Shown in pieces: positions 17,192 to 26,520 of a stretch of 42,536 nucleotides of DNA. The stretch spans positions 1 through 42,536 of the forward strand of contig CANFPU010000016.1 of assembly GCA_947448955.1 (NCBI GenBank). The letters are read 5' to 3'. The notes below the pieces were generated by a model that was given only the letters and a program-made list of their open reading frames with translations, was not told the DNA's origin and searched no databases. Both the position numbers and the translations under genes were made by a program. This DNA is from Burkholderiales bacterium (lineage in GTDB: Bacteria > Pseudomonadota > Gammaproteobacteria > Burkholderiales > Burkholderiaceae_C). How positions within the stretch are numbered: the first letter of the stretch is position 1; each line of letters starts with the position of its first letter.

Positions 17192-20100
17192 TCAGGGCCT
17201 GACTGCGGACGATGCCGGGTCTGCGGCCACCGCCGGCAACGGCTCCAGCAGCTTGCGCTCCACCCGCTCGACCAGGGGCGCGTCCCAGCCGCCGCTGATG
17301 CGGAACTCGCGCGCGCTGAGCTGGCGCAGCGGTTCGCGCAGCAACCACTGCCCGACAAACGCACCCAGTGCCACCGCCGGGTTGACCGCGGCATAGGCCA
17401 GTGAAGCACTGGCGGTGTTGAGCTCAGGGAGCGCCAACACATGCAGGCTCTGGGTTTCGCGGGCAATGTCGGCGCTGCCTTCGGCCAGCACCACAGCCTG
17501 CAGGCTGCGCAGCCGCAGGTTGTCGGTGTATGCCACGCCCTGGCTGATGCGCAGGTCGGCCGTGATGTGGTCGAAAGCCAGACCGTCCTGAAACACATCG
17601 CGGAAGTCCAGTAGCAAGCGGCGCGGCAAGGCCTGCAGGCTCAGCACACCCAGCAGCCTGGCGGCGCCCGCATCGACCTTGAGGAACTGCGCGTTGTCGA
17701 TCGTTAGGGCCAGCTTGCCGCCCAAACTGGGCAGGTCCGGCGCCAGCGGCGAGCCGTCCCAATTGAGCATGCCCGTGATCTGACCTTTGCCGCCTTTGAG
17801 CGCGAGCCCTAGGCCCAATCGCTGGAAAAGCGAGCCGCCATCGTCGATGTCGAGCTTGAAGTCGAGCGCCATACGGCGCGCTGAGCCTGCCGCTGGGGCC
17901 TGCCACTGGCCACTGGCGGTCAGGCGCGCATCAGGGTTGCCCAACTGCAAGCGGTTCAAACGCCATTCGCCCGAGCTCCCGGTCTGAGCTCCCGGCAATC
18001 GGTTGACAGCCTCGACCGCCAGCTTGCCGAGCTTGTGGCCTCGCAGCTCAAAGTCATCGATCTCGATGTCGAGCGCAGGCACGCTGCTGGGCGCTTGTTC
18101 GAGCAGGCCGACCACCGAGTCGCTGACCCGGTCGGCGTCCGCCGGCTGCAGCGACAGGTGAGACAGGCGCGCCTTGATGCGTCCGGCAGCGCCAAAGCTT
18201 CGGGGTTCACGGTATTCGAGGCTGCCGGCGGTCTGGTCGGCCGTGCCCTGAATCCGCCAGCCCTCCTCGCCCGGCTTGCTCAATCGCTGCAGGTCCAGCG
18301 TGACACCACTGAGCCTGCGACCGCCGATGTGCAGTTCGGCGGTCTTGAGCTGCACACTTTGCGGCACCCATCCTCCGGCTTCGAAGGTCAGCGCCGCGTC
18401 GCCTGGCCAGGCCTGCGCGCGCCAGGCGTCGAGGTCTAGTCGCGGCAGCGTCAACACGGCGCGCCCCCCTGCCACCGGTTCGGGTAGCACGTTGTCATAA
18501 GCCATCGCGCTGCGCAGCACGCGGGTCGCGCCCTGGCTGCGCTCGAGAACCGCACTGGCCTGCAGCGGACCCAACTCAAACCGCAGCCAGTCACGCTGGG
18601 CGCCAACACGCGGCCCCTCCTGCCAGGTGCTGCCCACGCGCAGCGCGAGCTTGCCGTCGGCGGTCTTGCCCAGCGGTGCTGGCAAGTCAATCGCCATGCC
18701 ACTCAACAGGCTCGACAGCTGCCATTCCGTCCGCCCGTTTTGCAGCCCGAGCAGCGCTCGGTAGGCGGTCTGGCCTTGCAGTCGCTGGGCCCATGGCGTG
18801 GCCGCACCGAGCTCGGGCGTCCGTCGCAAACCCTCAGCGCTGGCCTGGCCTGCGATCGAGAAGCGCAGGCTACCGTCGGCTTGGCTGCCACCGTCGAACT
18901 GCGCCTCGCCGCCGACCAGTTCGGTGCGCAGTCCGATGACTTGCACGCTCTTTTGCGTGGCCTCGACCCGACCACGTGCGTTGGGCAGCAGTGGCAGGTC
19001 GGGCCGCAGGCGCAGGTCATTGCCTGTCAATTGCAGCACCGCATTCACCTGGGTATCGGCGGGCCGGGCGAGCGGGATGTTCAAACCCAGCTTGAGCTCG
19101 GCATGACCGCTGACGCTGGCCTGGCCCAGTGTGTCGCCAGTCCAGGCACTGAGCGGCGTGGTGTTGAGGTAGCGCAGCAAATCGGGCAACGGGCCGCGAG
19201 CCTGACCTTGAATCTCGAGCATTGAATTCGCCGACAGCTCTCGAATTCGGCCTTGCACCTCGGCCAGTTCCAGCCCCCACAGCTTGCCGCGAGCTTGCCG
19301 AAACTGCATCGAATTTCGATCGAACACCAACTCGCCGCTGACGCCCGAGAACGCTGGCCAGGGCGTTTCCCAGGCCGCTTGCTGACCCACCGCGAGCACC
19401 GACGGCACGGGCGCAAGCGTCAGGTCCTGCACCTGGCCGGCGATCTGGAACTCGCCGTCGCGGCGGTTGACATAGGGAAAATCCCATAAATCGCCCTTGA
19501 CCCGATAGCTCACTTTGCGGAGCTCACCGCCTTGAACTGCGCGCTGAACCCAGGAACGGGTCTGCGCATCGATGCCCAATGGCAGATAGCGGGCCACACG
19601 GTTGGCCCGGCCTTCAGACAGCGTGCCGCTCAATTCGAGCAGGCCCGGCAGCCTGCCGCCTTTGCCAAAACCAGTGCCAGCGCCGCTACGCCAAGTCGCA
19701 TTGAGCGCTCCGCGTGCATCGTCGCTGTCGAAACGGGCATTGAGCAGCTTGAGTTCGATCCGCGGCGCAGTCTGGCCGACCACCGGCGCCACGGCGCCTT
19801 TGCCCGCCAGCTTGGTGTCGGCCTTCACCGGATCGATGCGCCAGACCAGCTGGCTGGAGAAGTGCGTCAAGCCCACGCTGGCCTGCTCGAACACCCCGGG
19901 CAGCTCGATCGCACCATCACGCAATCTGAGGTCGGCCTGGCCGCCGGCCTCGCTGGCACTGATGTCCAGGTCGGCGCCATGCCATCCAGGGCGCCCGATG
20001 CCGCCGGGCTCGGGCGAGGAGGCCGCAGCAATGGCCAAGCCTTGCACCTGGGCCCGAACGCTGTAGCGCACCGGGGCGTCGAGCGGGCCATCCCAGCGCG

Positions 20101-21382
20101 CCTGCAGCGCCTGCACCCTGCCTTCAGGGTTGAGTTGTTGCAGCAGGCTGCGCAGCGAAGTGCCGATCGGCAGACGCTCGGCCAGGCTGGCCAGTGCGGC
20201 CAAATCCAGCCGGTCGGCCTTGAATTCGCCGCCGGTCACCGGATGGTGGACTGCGCCCGAGTCCAGCTTCATGGCCTGGGTTTGGTGCCATTGCAATGCG
20301 AGCTGGCTCGGCGCCCAGGCCTGGCCGTCGGCGGTGGCAAATGACAAACGATCAATCGACAGCTTCACGCCGCTGCTCGAGCGCTCCGCGACAAAACGCC
20401 CGCCGAGCTCGGCAAAGGCCAGCGGCGCCAGATCCCCCGCCAGCCGCACCGACACCTGGCGCAGCGCCACATCCATGGTCAGCGCTTGCGGCAGGCCCTG
20501 GTCCCAGTCCACCCAAGCCCGCAGCGCGGCCTCGCCTTGTTGCAGATCCACTGGCAAATCGACATGGTGACGCAGACCATTGACATCGACCCGCGGCAAG
20601 TCGGCGTACAGCGTGCCCTTCCATTGCTGCCAATCTCCGGCGCGCGCCAACAAAGGGCCGCGAACCTGAGCCCGCAGACTCAGACGCTGACCCCAGTCTG
20701 CCGGCGGCGTGGCATCCAGCCTGAGTTCGTGACGTCGCCCGTGGTTGCGCACCACCAGCATCACGTCGGCCAACTGCAAGGGGGGTGCCGCACGCTGTTC
20801 ATCAACCCAGCGCAACAAGCCGCCGCGCACGATCACTTCATGCTGCTCAAAAAACCAGTCGGCCGCAGCACTGCCATCCAATGCAGCATCGGTCGATGCC
20901 ACATCCAGCCCGGCCACATGCCAATGCCCCTGGCCATCGCGACGCACCTCAAGCCGAGCGTCCTCGATCAGCAATTGCTCGAAGCGAAGGCTCAAGCCCA
21001 TCAAGGACGGCACCGAAAGCGCGGCTGAGACCTGTGGCAACCGCAAAGCCTCGCGACCCCGCCCATCGCGCAGCACCACATCGCGCAGCACAAAAGACGG
21101 CACCCAACCCGAGCTGTGCACCGCGATCTGGCCGATTTGCACAGGATGCCCGAGCGCGCGACCCGCCTGCGCCTCGATCATCGGGCGCCATTCGTCCAGA
21201 CGGGGCAGAATCAGCCAGTGAAGGGTCAGCCAGGCCAAAATCAGAGCGGTCCATCCCGCCACCAGCAGTCCCAGCGCCAGACGCAAAGAAATGCGCCAGG
21301 AGGAACGCCAAAACCGGTGCCGGTCAGACCAGACCGGCCCAGTGGTGCGGCGCACAGCAGCGACGATGGACGAAAGGGGCAT
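17192..21382 (-). CDS. yhdP: YhdP family AsmA-like envelope protein
   Basis: The product is 1396 residues from ATG 21382; the frame is open upstream to 21490 but runs into the divergent glnE start. A single N-terminal membrane helix (about 31-59) is followed by a very long periplasmic region rich in beta strands, and the C-terminal AsmA-like/DUF3971 region contains DFRDVFQDGLAFDHI and ALPELNTASASLAYAAVNPA. YhdP and other AsmA-like proteins form hydrophobic-groove bridges that carry phospholipids from the inner to the outer membrane. The length is slightly above the E. coli protein (about 1266). The gene is divergent from glnE with a 100-nt shared upstream region. Confidence 0.9.
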   Translation of the reverse strand: MPLSSIVAAVRRTTGPVWSDRHRFWRSSWRISLRLALGLLVAGWTALILAWLTLHWLILPRLDEWRPMIEAQAGRALGHPVQIGQIAVHSSGWVPSFVLRDVVLRDGRGREALRLPQVSAALSVPSLMGLSLRFEQLLIEDARLEVRRDGQGHWHVAGLDVASTDAALDGSAAADWFFEQHEVIVRGGLLRWVDEQRAAPPLQLADVMLVVRNHGRRHELRLDATPPADWGQRLSLRAQVRGPLLARAGDWQQWKGTLYADLPRVDVNGLRHHVDLPVDLQQGEAALRAWVDWDQGLPQALTMDVALRQVSVRLAGDLAPLAFAELGGRFVAERSSSGVKLSIDRLSFATADGQAWAPSQLALQWHQTQAMKLDSGAVHHPVTGGEFKADRLDLAALASLAERLPIGTSLRSLLQQLNPEGRVQALQARWDGPLDAPVRYSVRAQVQGLAIAAASSPEPGGIGRPGWHGADLDISASEAGGQADLRLRDGAIELPGVFEQASVGLTHFSSQLVWRIDPVKADTKLAGKGAVAPVVGQTAPRIELKLLNARFDSDDARGALNATWRSGAGTGFGKGGRLPGLLELSGTLSEGRANRVARYLPLGIDAQTRSWVQRAVQGGELRKVSYRVKGDLWDFPYVNRRDGEFQIAGQVQDLTLAPVPSVLAVGQQAAWETPWPAFSGVSGELVFDRNSMQFRQARGKLWGLELAEVQGRIRELSANSMLEIQGQARGPLPDLLRYLNTTPLSAWTGDTLGQASVSGHAELKLGLNIPLARPADTQVNAVLQLTGNDLRLRPDLPLLPNARGRVEATQKSVQVIGLRTELVGGEAQFDGGSQADGSLRFSIAGQASAEGLRRTPELGAATPWAQRLQGQTAYRALLGLQNGRTEWQLSSLLSGMAIDLPAPLGKTADGKLALRVGSTWQEGPRVGAQRDWLRFELGPLQASAVLERSQGATRVLRSAMAYDNVLPEPVAGGRAVLTLPRLDLDAWRAQAWPGDAALTFEAGGWVPQSVQLKTAELHIGGRRLSGVTLDLQRLSKPGEEGWRIQGTADQTAGSLEYREPRSFGAAGRIKARLSHLSLQPADADRVSDSVVGLLEQAPSSVPALDIEIDDFELRGHKLGKLAVEAVNRLPGAQTGSSGEWRLNRLQLGNPDARLTASGQWQAPAAGSARRMALDFKLDIDDGGSLFQRLGLGLALKGGKGQITGMLNWDGSPLAPDLPSLGGKLALTIDNAQFLKVDAGAARLLGVLSLQALPRRLLLDFRDVFQDGLAFDHITADLRISQGVAYTDNLRLRSLQAVVLAEGSADIARETQSLHVLALPELNTASASLAYAAVNPAVALGAFVGQWLLREPLRQLSAREFRISGGWDAPLVERVERKLLEPLPAVAADPASSAVRP

Positions 21383-21482
21383 GGATGAGGCGCAGTGACC
21401 GACCGGCAAGACATGAGATCGACGGGCACGGAGTCGCCGATAAGCAGGATAGCGGCGCCCCAATCTAGCACGGCGCCAGCGC

Positions 21483-24248
21483 ATGACCATGCCCTCAGCC
21501 CCGCAGAAGCCAGAGCCATCCGGCGCCAGCGCCGACCACAGCCGGTTCGTCCAGCGGGTGCGCCGGCGCTACGCCGCCGAGCTGCCGCTGTTGCCGCCCG
21601 GCCTGCCCGATGCGTCCACGCTGACTGACCTGGCCCAGCAGCTTCAGGCCCAGGGCCGGCCGCTGGCCTCGGCCTTGAGGGTACTACGGCAACTCGTGCT
21701 TGAACGTCTGACGGTGCTCGATATAGAGCATTCCGCGACGCTGGATCAGGTCACCAGCACGATGACGCTGCTGGCCGAGGTGACGCTGGAAATTGCGTTG
21801 GTCGCCGCCCGCGCCGATGAAGATGCACGCTGCGGACCGCCTTTGGATGCGAAAGGCCAGCTGATCGACTTCTGGATCATCGGCATGGGCAAGCTCGGCG
21901 CACGTGAGTTGAACGTGTCCTCCGACATCGACCTGATCTACGTCTATGAAGACGATGGCCAGACCGCCGGCGTACCGCCCGGCACTGCCCAATCCAGCGT
22001 CAGCGCCCACGAATACTTCAGTGGCGTGGCCAAGCGCCTGTATGCGCTGGTCGGGGACACGACTGACGACGGTTTCGTGTTCCGCGTTGATTTAGCACTG
22101 CGTCCGAACGGCAACTCAGGTCCGCCGGTGGTCAGCTTGGCGATGCTGGAGGAATATTTCCTGGTGCAGGGCCGCGAGTGGGAGCGCTTCGCCTGGCTCA
22201 AAAGCCGGGTGATCGCGCCGCACGCCGCCGTGGCTTCAGGCCGGGCGCTGCCGCTGCGGGCGTTGGTCACGGCCTTCGTTTACCGACGCTACCTGGACTA
22301 TGGCATCTTCGAGAGTCTGCGTCAGTTGCATCGCAAGATTCGCGAAGAGGCTCAACGCCGAGCGGCAGGTCGACCGGAGCGCGCCAATGACGTCAAGCTC
22401 TCGCGCGGCGGTATCCGCGAGATCGAGTTCATCGTCCAGTTGCTGCTGGTGGTGCGTGGTGGACAGTTCCCCGAGATCCGCACCCGATCCACGCTGACCA
22501 GCCTACAGCGTTTGTCGGGACGCGGGCTGATGAAGCCCGAAACCGCGCTGAAGCTGGCCGAGGCCTATGACTTTCTGCGTCGGGTCGAGCACCGGATCCA
22601 GTATTTAGACGACCAACAGACCCATTTGCTGCCGACCGCCGATGCCGATTTGGCATGGATCGCGCGCTCGCTAGGAATGAGTGGCCGGGCGTCAGCTTGC
22701 AAGTTGCTGGACCGGCTGTGTCAGATCCGCGAATTGGTGGCCACCGAGTTCGATGCCCTGTTGCACGATGGCCAATCTCCCGCGAACCAAGCGCGCAATG
22801 GCTGCAAGCAATGCGGCGCGATGCCATTGGCCATCGACAGCGACGCGCTGGTCGACAAGTTACCGCTCGCGCTGGCTGAGCGGGTGCGGGTCTTGCGCGC
22901 CCACCCGAGGGTGCAGAACCTTCGCGACGAAGCCAGGCTGCGCCTGGGCAAGCTGGTCGAGCGTGCGGCAGCCTGCCTGGCAGACAGCGGCTGCACCGAG
23001 GCGGCCGCGCTGCGCTTCATCGACTGGCTCGAACCTTTGCTGCGCCGCGACAGCTACATCGCGCTGCTGGTAGAACGACCAGAGGTGATGCGCAGATTGC
23101 TGCGCCTGCTGGGCCTCGCGCGCTGGCCGATGCAGTACTTGATGCGTCACCCGGGCGTGATCGACGAGCTGGCCGACCCCAGGCTACTGCATCAGCGCTT
23201 CGACCCCGTCGAGTACCCCCGAAACCTCGACGAGCGCCATTTCGCCTGGCGACGAGCTGGCGAGGACCACGAGGATGCGCTGCTCGACACGCTGCGCCAC
23301 GCCCACCATGCCGAGGTCTTTCGCACCTTGGTCCGTGATGTCGAAGGCCTGCTAACGGTCGAACAAGTGGCTGACGACTTGTCGGCCTTGGCCGATGCAA
23401 CACTGGACTGCACGTTGCGCTGGGCTTGGCCGCGACTGCGCCAGCACCACCGAGAGCAACCACAATTTGCCGTCATCGCGTATGGCAAGCTCGGCGGCAA
23501 AGAACTGGGCTATGGCAGCGATCTGGATGTGGTCTTCCTTTATGACGATGCCGACGAGCCCGATCCCGAAAGGGCACAGGAGGTGTATGGCCACTTCGTC
23601 CGCAAAATCATCGCCTGGCTGACACTGCGCACCGCCGCAGGCGAGCTGTTCGACATCGACACCGCGTTGCGCCCGAACGGCAATTCAGGCTTGCTGGTCA
23701 CGTCAATCAGCGCATTTGAACGCTACCAGGTCGGCCGCGGCAGCAACACCGCCTGGACATGGGAACACCAGGCCCTGACTCGGGCCCGGTTTTGCGCGGG
23801 CTCGCCAGACTTGGGCCTGCGCTTCGACGCCGTCAGGCGCCAGGTGCTGGCGGCGCCACGCGATGCGGCGGCCTTGAAACGCGAAGTTCTCGAGATGCGC
23901 GCCAAGGTGCGCGCAGCGCGACCGATCAAGCCCGGCCGGTACGATGTCAAACACAGCCCGGGCGGCATGATGGATGCGGAGTTCGCGGTGCAGGCACTGG
24001 TTTTGGCAGAGGCTGCAACGCACCCCAGCTTGCTCGCCAACGCCGGTAATATCGCGCTGCTGCAACGCACCGAAGCGCAAGGACTGCTGCCGGCCGGCAT
24101 CGGCGAGGCTGCGGCGACGGCCTACCGTGAGCTGCGTCGGGCACAGCACGGCGCAAGGCTCGACGAACGACCGACACAGTTCGATCCCGAGCTTCTGGCG
24201 AACGAACGCGACGCGGTGCTGGCCTTGTGGCGCGCGGTTTTCGGCTGA
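21483..24248 (+). CDS. glnE: Bifunctional glutamine synthetase adenylyltransferase/adenylyl-removing enzyme
   Basis: The product is 921 residues from ATG 21483. The enzyme adds AMP to, or removes it from, glutamine synthetase according to the nitrogen signal relayed by PII. Two nucleotidyltransferase domains are visible. The N-terminal deadenylylating one has GMGKLGARELNVSSDIDL (134-151; D148 and D150), and the C-terminal adenylylating one has YGKLGGKELGYGSDLD (667-682; D680 and D682). Both metal-binding pairs are intact. The length is close to the family norm of about 940. The rhombosortase-like gene starts 9 nt after the stop. Confidence 0.97.
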   Translation: MTMPSAPQKPEPSGASADHSRFVQRVRRRYAAELPLLPPGLPDASTLTDLAQQLQAQGRPLASALRVLRQLVLERLTVLDIEHSATLDQVTSTMTLLAEVTLEIALVAARADEDARCGPPLDAKGQLIDFWIIGMGKLGARELNVSSDIDLIYVYEDDGQTAGVPPGTAQSSVSAHEYFSGVAKRLYALVGDTTDDGFVFRVDLALRPNGNSGPPVVSLAMLEEYFLVQGREWERFAWLKSRVIAPHAAVASGRALPLRALVTAFVYRRYLDYGIFESLRQLHRKIREEAQRRAAGRPERANDVKLSRGGIREIEFIVQLLLVVRGGQFPEIRTRSTLTSLQRLSGRGLMKPETALKLAEAYDFLRRVEHRIQYLDDQQTHLLPTADADLAWIARSLGMSGRASACKLLDRLCQIRELVATEFDALLHDGQSPANQARNGCKQCGAMPLAIDSDALVDKLPLALAERVRVLRAHPRVQNLRDEARLRLGKLVERAAACLADSGCTEAAALRFIDWLEPLLRRDSYIALLVERPEVMRRLLRLLGLARWPMQYLMRHPGVIDELADPRLLHQRFDPVEYPRNLDERHFAWRRAGEDHEDALLDTLRHAHHAEVFRTLVRDVEGLLTVEQVADDLSALADATLDCTLRWAWPRLRQHHREQPQFAVIAYGKLGGKELGYGSDLDVVFLYDDADEPDPERAQEVYGHFVRKIIAWLTLRTAAGELFDIDTALRPNGNSGLLVTSISAFERYQVGRGSNTAWTWEHQALTRARFCAGSPDLGLRFDAVRRQVLAAPRDAAALKREVLEMRAKVRAARPIKPGRYDVKHSPGGMMDAEFAVQALVLAEAATHPSLLANAGNIALLQRTEAQGLLPAGIGEAAATAYRELRRAQHGARLDERPTQFDPELLANERDAVLALWRAVFG

Positions 24249-24256
24249 AGGCTGCG

Positions 24257-24850
24257 GTGCTCAAACGGCCCAGTTTGGCCTGGTGGCGCTTGAGCGCGCT
24301 GGCAGCAGTCGGTGCATTGGCAGCGCTGGCCATCGACCCCGCCCGATTGCGTTGGCAGCCCGAACTCGCAGGGACGGAGCCTTGGCGTTGCATCACTGCC
24401 GCCTGGGTTCACTGGAGTGGCCTGCACCTGGCGGCCAACTTGCTCGGGACAACGCTGGTCGCCGCCCTCGGTACGGTGGCGGGTTGCGGCCGGCGCGCCA
24501 CGCTGGCCTGGGCGATGGCCTGGCCGATCAGCCACCTGGCACTGCTGCTTCAGCCCGAGCTCAACAGCTACGGGGGCCTGTCGGGCCTGCTGCATGCGGG
24601 TGTCGCGGTGGCCGGCTGGCAACTGCTGCGCGGTGAGCGCGGCCAGCGCCAAGCCGTCGGGGCGGCGATGCTGGTCGGGCTGGCGCTCAAGATGATGCTC
24701 GAAGCACCTTGGGAAGGCCCGCTGCGAACCGTCTCCGGCTGGGACATCGCGATCGCCCCGATGGCCCACGCCAGCGGCAGCGCCGCCGGCTTGCTGTGCG
24801 CGCTGGCCTGCGGTGTGGGCAAGCCAGCGGGCGGCAGAATGGCTGGTTAG
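24257..24850 (+). CDS. rrtA: Rhombosortase-like rhomboid intramembrane serine protease
   Basis: The product is 197 residues from GTG 24257, with GAAGG (24247-24251) 5 nt upstream; an earlier GTG at 24227 overlaps glnE and lacks such a site. It is a compact polytopic membrane protein. The catalytic serine is S109 in YGGLSGLLH and the histidine is H171 in MAHASGSAAG. The W50-V-H52...H57...N61 element (WVHWSGLHLAANLLG) precedes them as in rhomboids. This minimal form with GLSG-LLH matches rhombosortase, which cleaves GlyGly-CTERM tails of secreted proteins. The subtilase at 6519-9908 carries such a tail. It sits directly after glnE and may share its transcript. Confidence 0.85.
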   Translation: MLKRPSLAWWRLSALAAVGALAALAIDPARLRWQPELAGTEPWRCITAAWVHWSGLHLAANLLGTTLVAALGTVAGCGRRATLAWAMAWPISHLALLLQPELNSYGGLSGLLHAGVAVAGWQLLRGERGQRQAVGAAMLVGLALKMMLEAPWEGPLRTVSGWDIAIAPMAHASGSAAGLLCALACGVGKPAGGRMAG

Positions 24851-24860
24851 CATCGACCCC

Positions 24861-25760
24861 ATGGCTGAGCGAAGAACAAACCTCGACGGCGTGGCGGTTG
24901 CCACCTTGCTGCTGTGCTGTGCGCTATGGGGGCTGAACCACGTGGCGACCAAACTCACGCTGAACAGCGTGCCACCGCTGATCCAGGCCGCCGTCCGATC
25001 CCTCGGTGCAGCACTGTTGGTCGCGCTGTGGGCCCGCTTGCGTGGGCTGTCACTGTCGCCGCGCAATGGCACGCTGGGCGCCGGGCTACTGGCCGGCATA
25101 CTGTTCGGACTGGAGTTCGGCTGCATCTTTGTGGGCCTGCAGTTCACCAGCGCCTCGCGAATGGTCGTGTTCATCTACGCAGCACCCTTCGTGGTCGCGC
25201 TGGGCATGCCGCTGGTGGCCAAGACCGAACGGCCGGGCCTGTTGCAGTTGCTGGGCTTGGCAGCGGCGCTGTGCGGCGTTGCCTGGGCTTTTGCTGAAGG
25301 ATTGACGGGCGGCGGCGACCGCCAGTGGCTAGGCGATGCCTTGGGCGTGGCCGCAGCGCTGCTATGGGGCGGTACGACGTTGGTGATCCGCGGCAGCCGC
25401 CTGGCCAGTGCATCGCCTGAACAGACCTTGTTCTACCAGCTCGGCGTGTCGGGGCTGCTGCTTTTCGCAGCCTCGCTGGCCTTGGGGGAGGTCTGGCCTG
25501 CACCGGGCGCACTGGGCGCACAGCCACTGCTGCTGATGGCTTTCCAGACCGTGATCGTGACTTTCGTCAGCTACTTGCTGTGGTTCTGGTTGGTGCGTCA
25601 CTACCCGGCGACCCAGGTTTCGTCGTTCACGATGCTAACACCACTGTTCGGCCTGCTGGCGGGCGTGCTGCTGCTCAGCGAGCCGCTTACGCTACGGCTG
25701 GCGGTAGCCTGCGGCGCGGTGATTGCGGGCATCGCGCTGGTCAACCGACCGCAGCGCTGA
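24861..25760 (+). CDS. DMT superfamily (EamA) transporter
   Basis: The product is 299 residues from ATG 24861, 10 nt after the preceding stop. It has about ten hydrophobic segments arranged as two EamA halves; the first half opens with CCALWGLNHVATKLTLNSVPP and the second with AAALLWGGTTLVIRGSRL. The C-terminal half ends SSFTMLTPLFGLLAGVLLLSEPLT, typical of the family. DMT exporters move amino acids or other small metabolites across the inner membrane; the substrate cannot be inferred from the sequence. Confidence 0.92.
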   Translation: MAERRTNLDGVAVATLLLCCALWGLNHVATKLTLNSVPPLIQAAVRSLGAALLVALWARLRGLSLSPRNGTLGAGLLAGILFGLEFGCIFVGLQFTSASRMVVFIYAAPFVVALGMPLVAKTERPGLLQLLGLAAALCGVAWAFAEGLTGGGDRQWLGDALGVAAALLWGGTTLVIRGSRLASASPEQTLFYQLGVSGLLLFAASLALGEVWPAPGALGAQPLLLMAFQTVIVTFVSYLLWFWLVRHYPATQVSSFTMLTPLFGLLAGVLLLSEPLTLRLAVACGAVIAGIALVNRPQR

Positions 25761-25803
25761 GGCGCTGTCACTTGGGCGTCCGGCCCCTGGTCGCTCGCTG
25801 GCC

Positions 25804-25834
25804 TAGACTCATCCCGGTCAACCCACTTGAGGAG
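25804..25834 (+). promoter_or_regulatory. Promoter -10 and strong ribosome-binding site of the GST gene
   Basis: TAGACT (25804-25809) lies in GCCTAGACTC, the same context as the murU -10. GAGGAG (25829-25834) lies 7 nt before ATG 25842 and fixes that start over the longer open frame beginning at 25827. Confidence 0.4.
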
Positions 25835-25841
25835 TCCTCCC

Positions 25842-26501
25842 ATGATCACGCTCTGCGGCTTCAGCGTTTCCAACTACTACAACAAGGTCAAGCTGGCCTT
25901 GCTGGAAAAAGGCATTCCGTTCCAGGAGGAGTTGGTGATGACTGGCTCTAGCGCCGAGTCCGTGCTCAGCGCGACGCCGCTGGGCAAGGTGCCGTTCATC
26001 CGCACCGAGCAGGGCGTGCTGTGCGAGAGCCAGGTGATCAACGACTACCTGGAAGCAGCCTATCCTGCGCAGCCCTTGGTCCCAGCCGACCCGTTTGCCG
26101 CTGCGAAGGTTCGCGAGCTGTGCACCTTCATCGAAATGCACCTTGAGTTGGTCGCTCGCGAGTTGTACAAGCAAGCGTTCTTTGGGGGCACGGTCAGCGA
26201 AGATACCCAGGACCGGGTGCGCAAACAGCTCGCCAAGAGCATCCCCGCTTTCAAGCGCCTGGCCAAGTTCGGACCCTACATCGCCGGCGACAGCTTCACG
26301 CTGGCCGACTGCGCCGCCTATGTGAGTCTGCCGCTGGTGGCGCTGGCCACCAAGAAGGTGCTGGGCGAGGATCTGCTCGCCGCCGCCGGCATCGACTGGA
26401 AATCCTACGCCGCTGTGGTCGGCGCTCGCCCACATGCGCAGAAGGTTGATGCCGACAAGAAGGCCGACGCCGCTCGCATGGCGGCCGCCAAGCCGGCCTG
26501 A
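25842..26501 (+). CDS. Glutathione S-transferase family protein
   Basis: The product is 219 residues from ATG 25842, chosen for its strong GAGGAG site. The N-terminal thioredoxin-like domain reads ITLCGFSVSNYYNKVKLALLEKGIPF, followed by TPLGKVPFI and the glutathione-gamma-glutamyl motif CESQVINDYLE. The C-terminal helical domain contains FGPYIAGDSFTLADCAAYVSLPL, the usual N-capping/hydrophobic staple region. GSTs conjugate or reduce substrates with glutathione in the cytoplasm. The specific substrate is unknown. It converges with the ferritin-like gene after 19 nt. Confidence 0.92.
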   Translation: MITLCGFSVSNYYNKVKLALLEKGIPFQEELVMTGSSAESVLSATPLGKVPFIRTEQGVLCESQVINDYLEAAYPAQPLVPADPFAAAKVRELCTFIEMHLELVARELYKQAFFGGTVSEDTQDRVRKQLAKSIPAFKRLAKFGPYIAGDSFTLADCAAYVSLPLVALATKKVLGEDLLAAAGIDWKSYAAVVGARPHAQKVDADKKADAARMAAAKPA

Positions 26502-26520
26502 CCCGGAAGACGCTGCGCGC

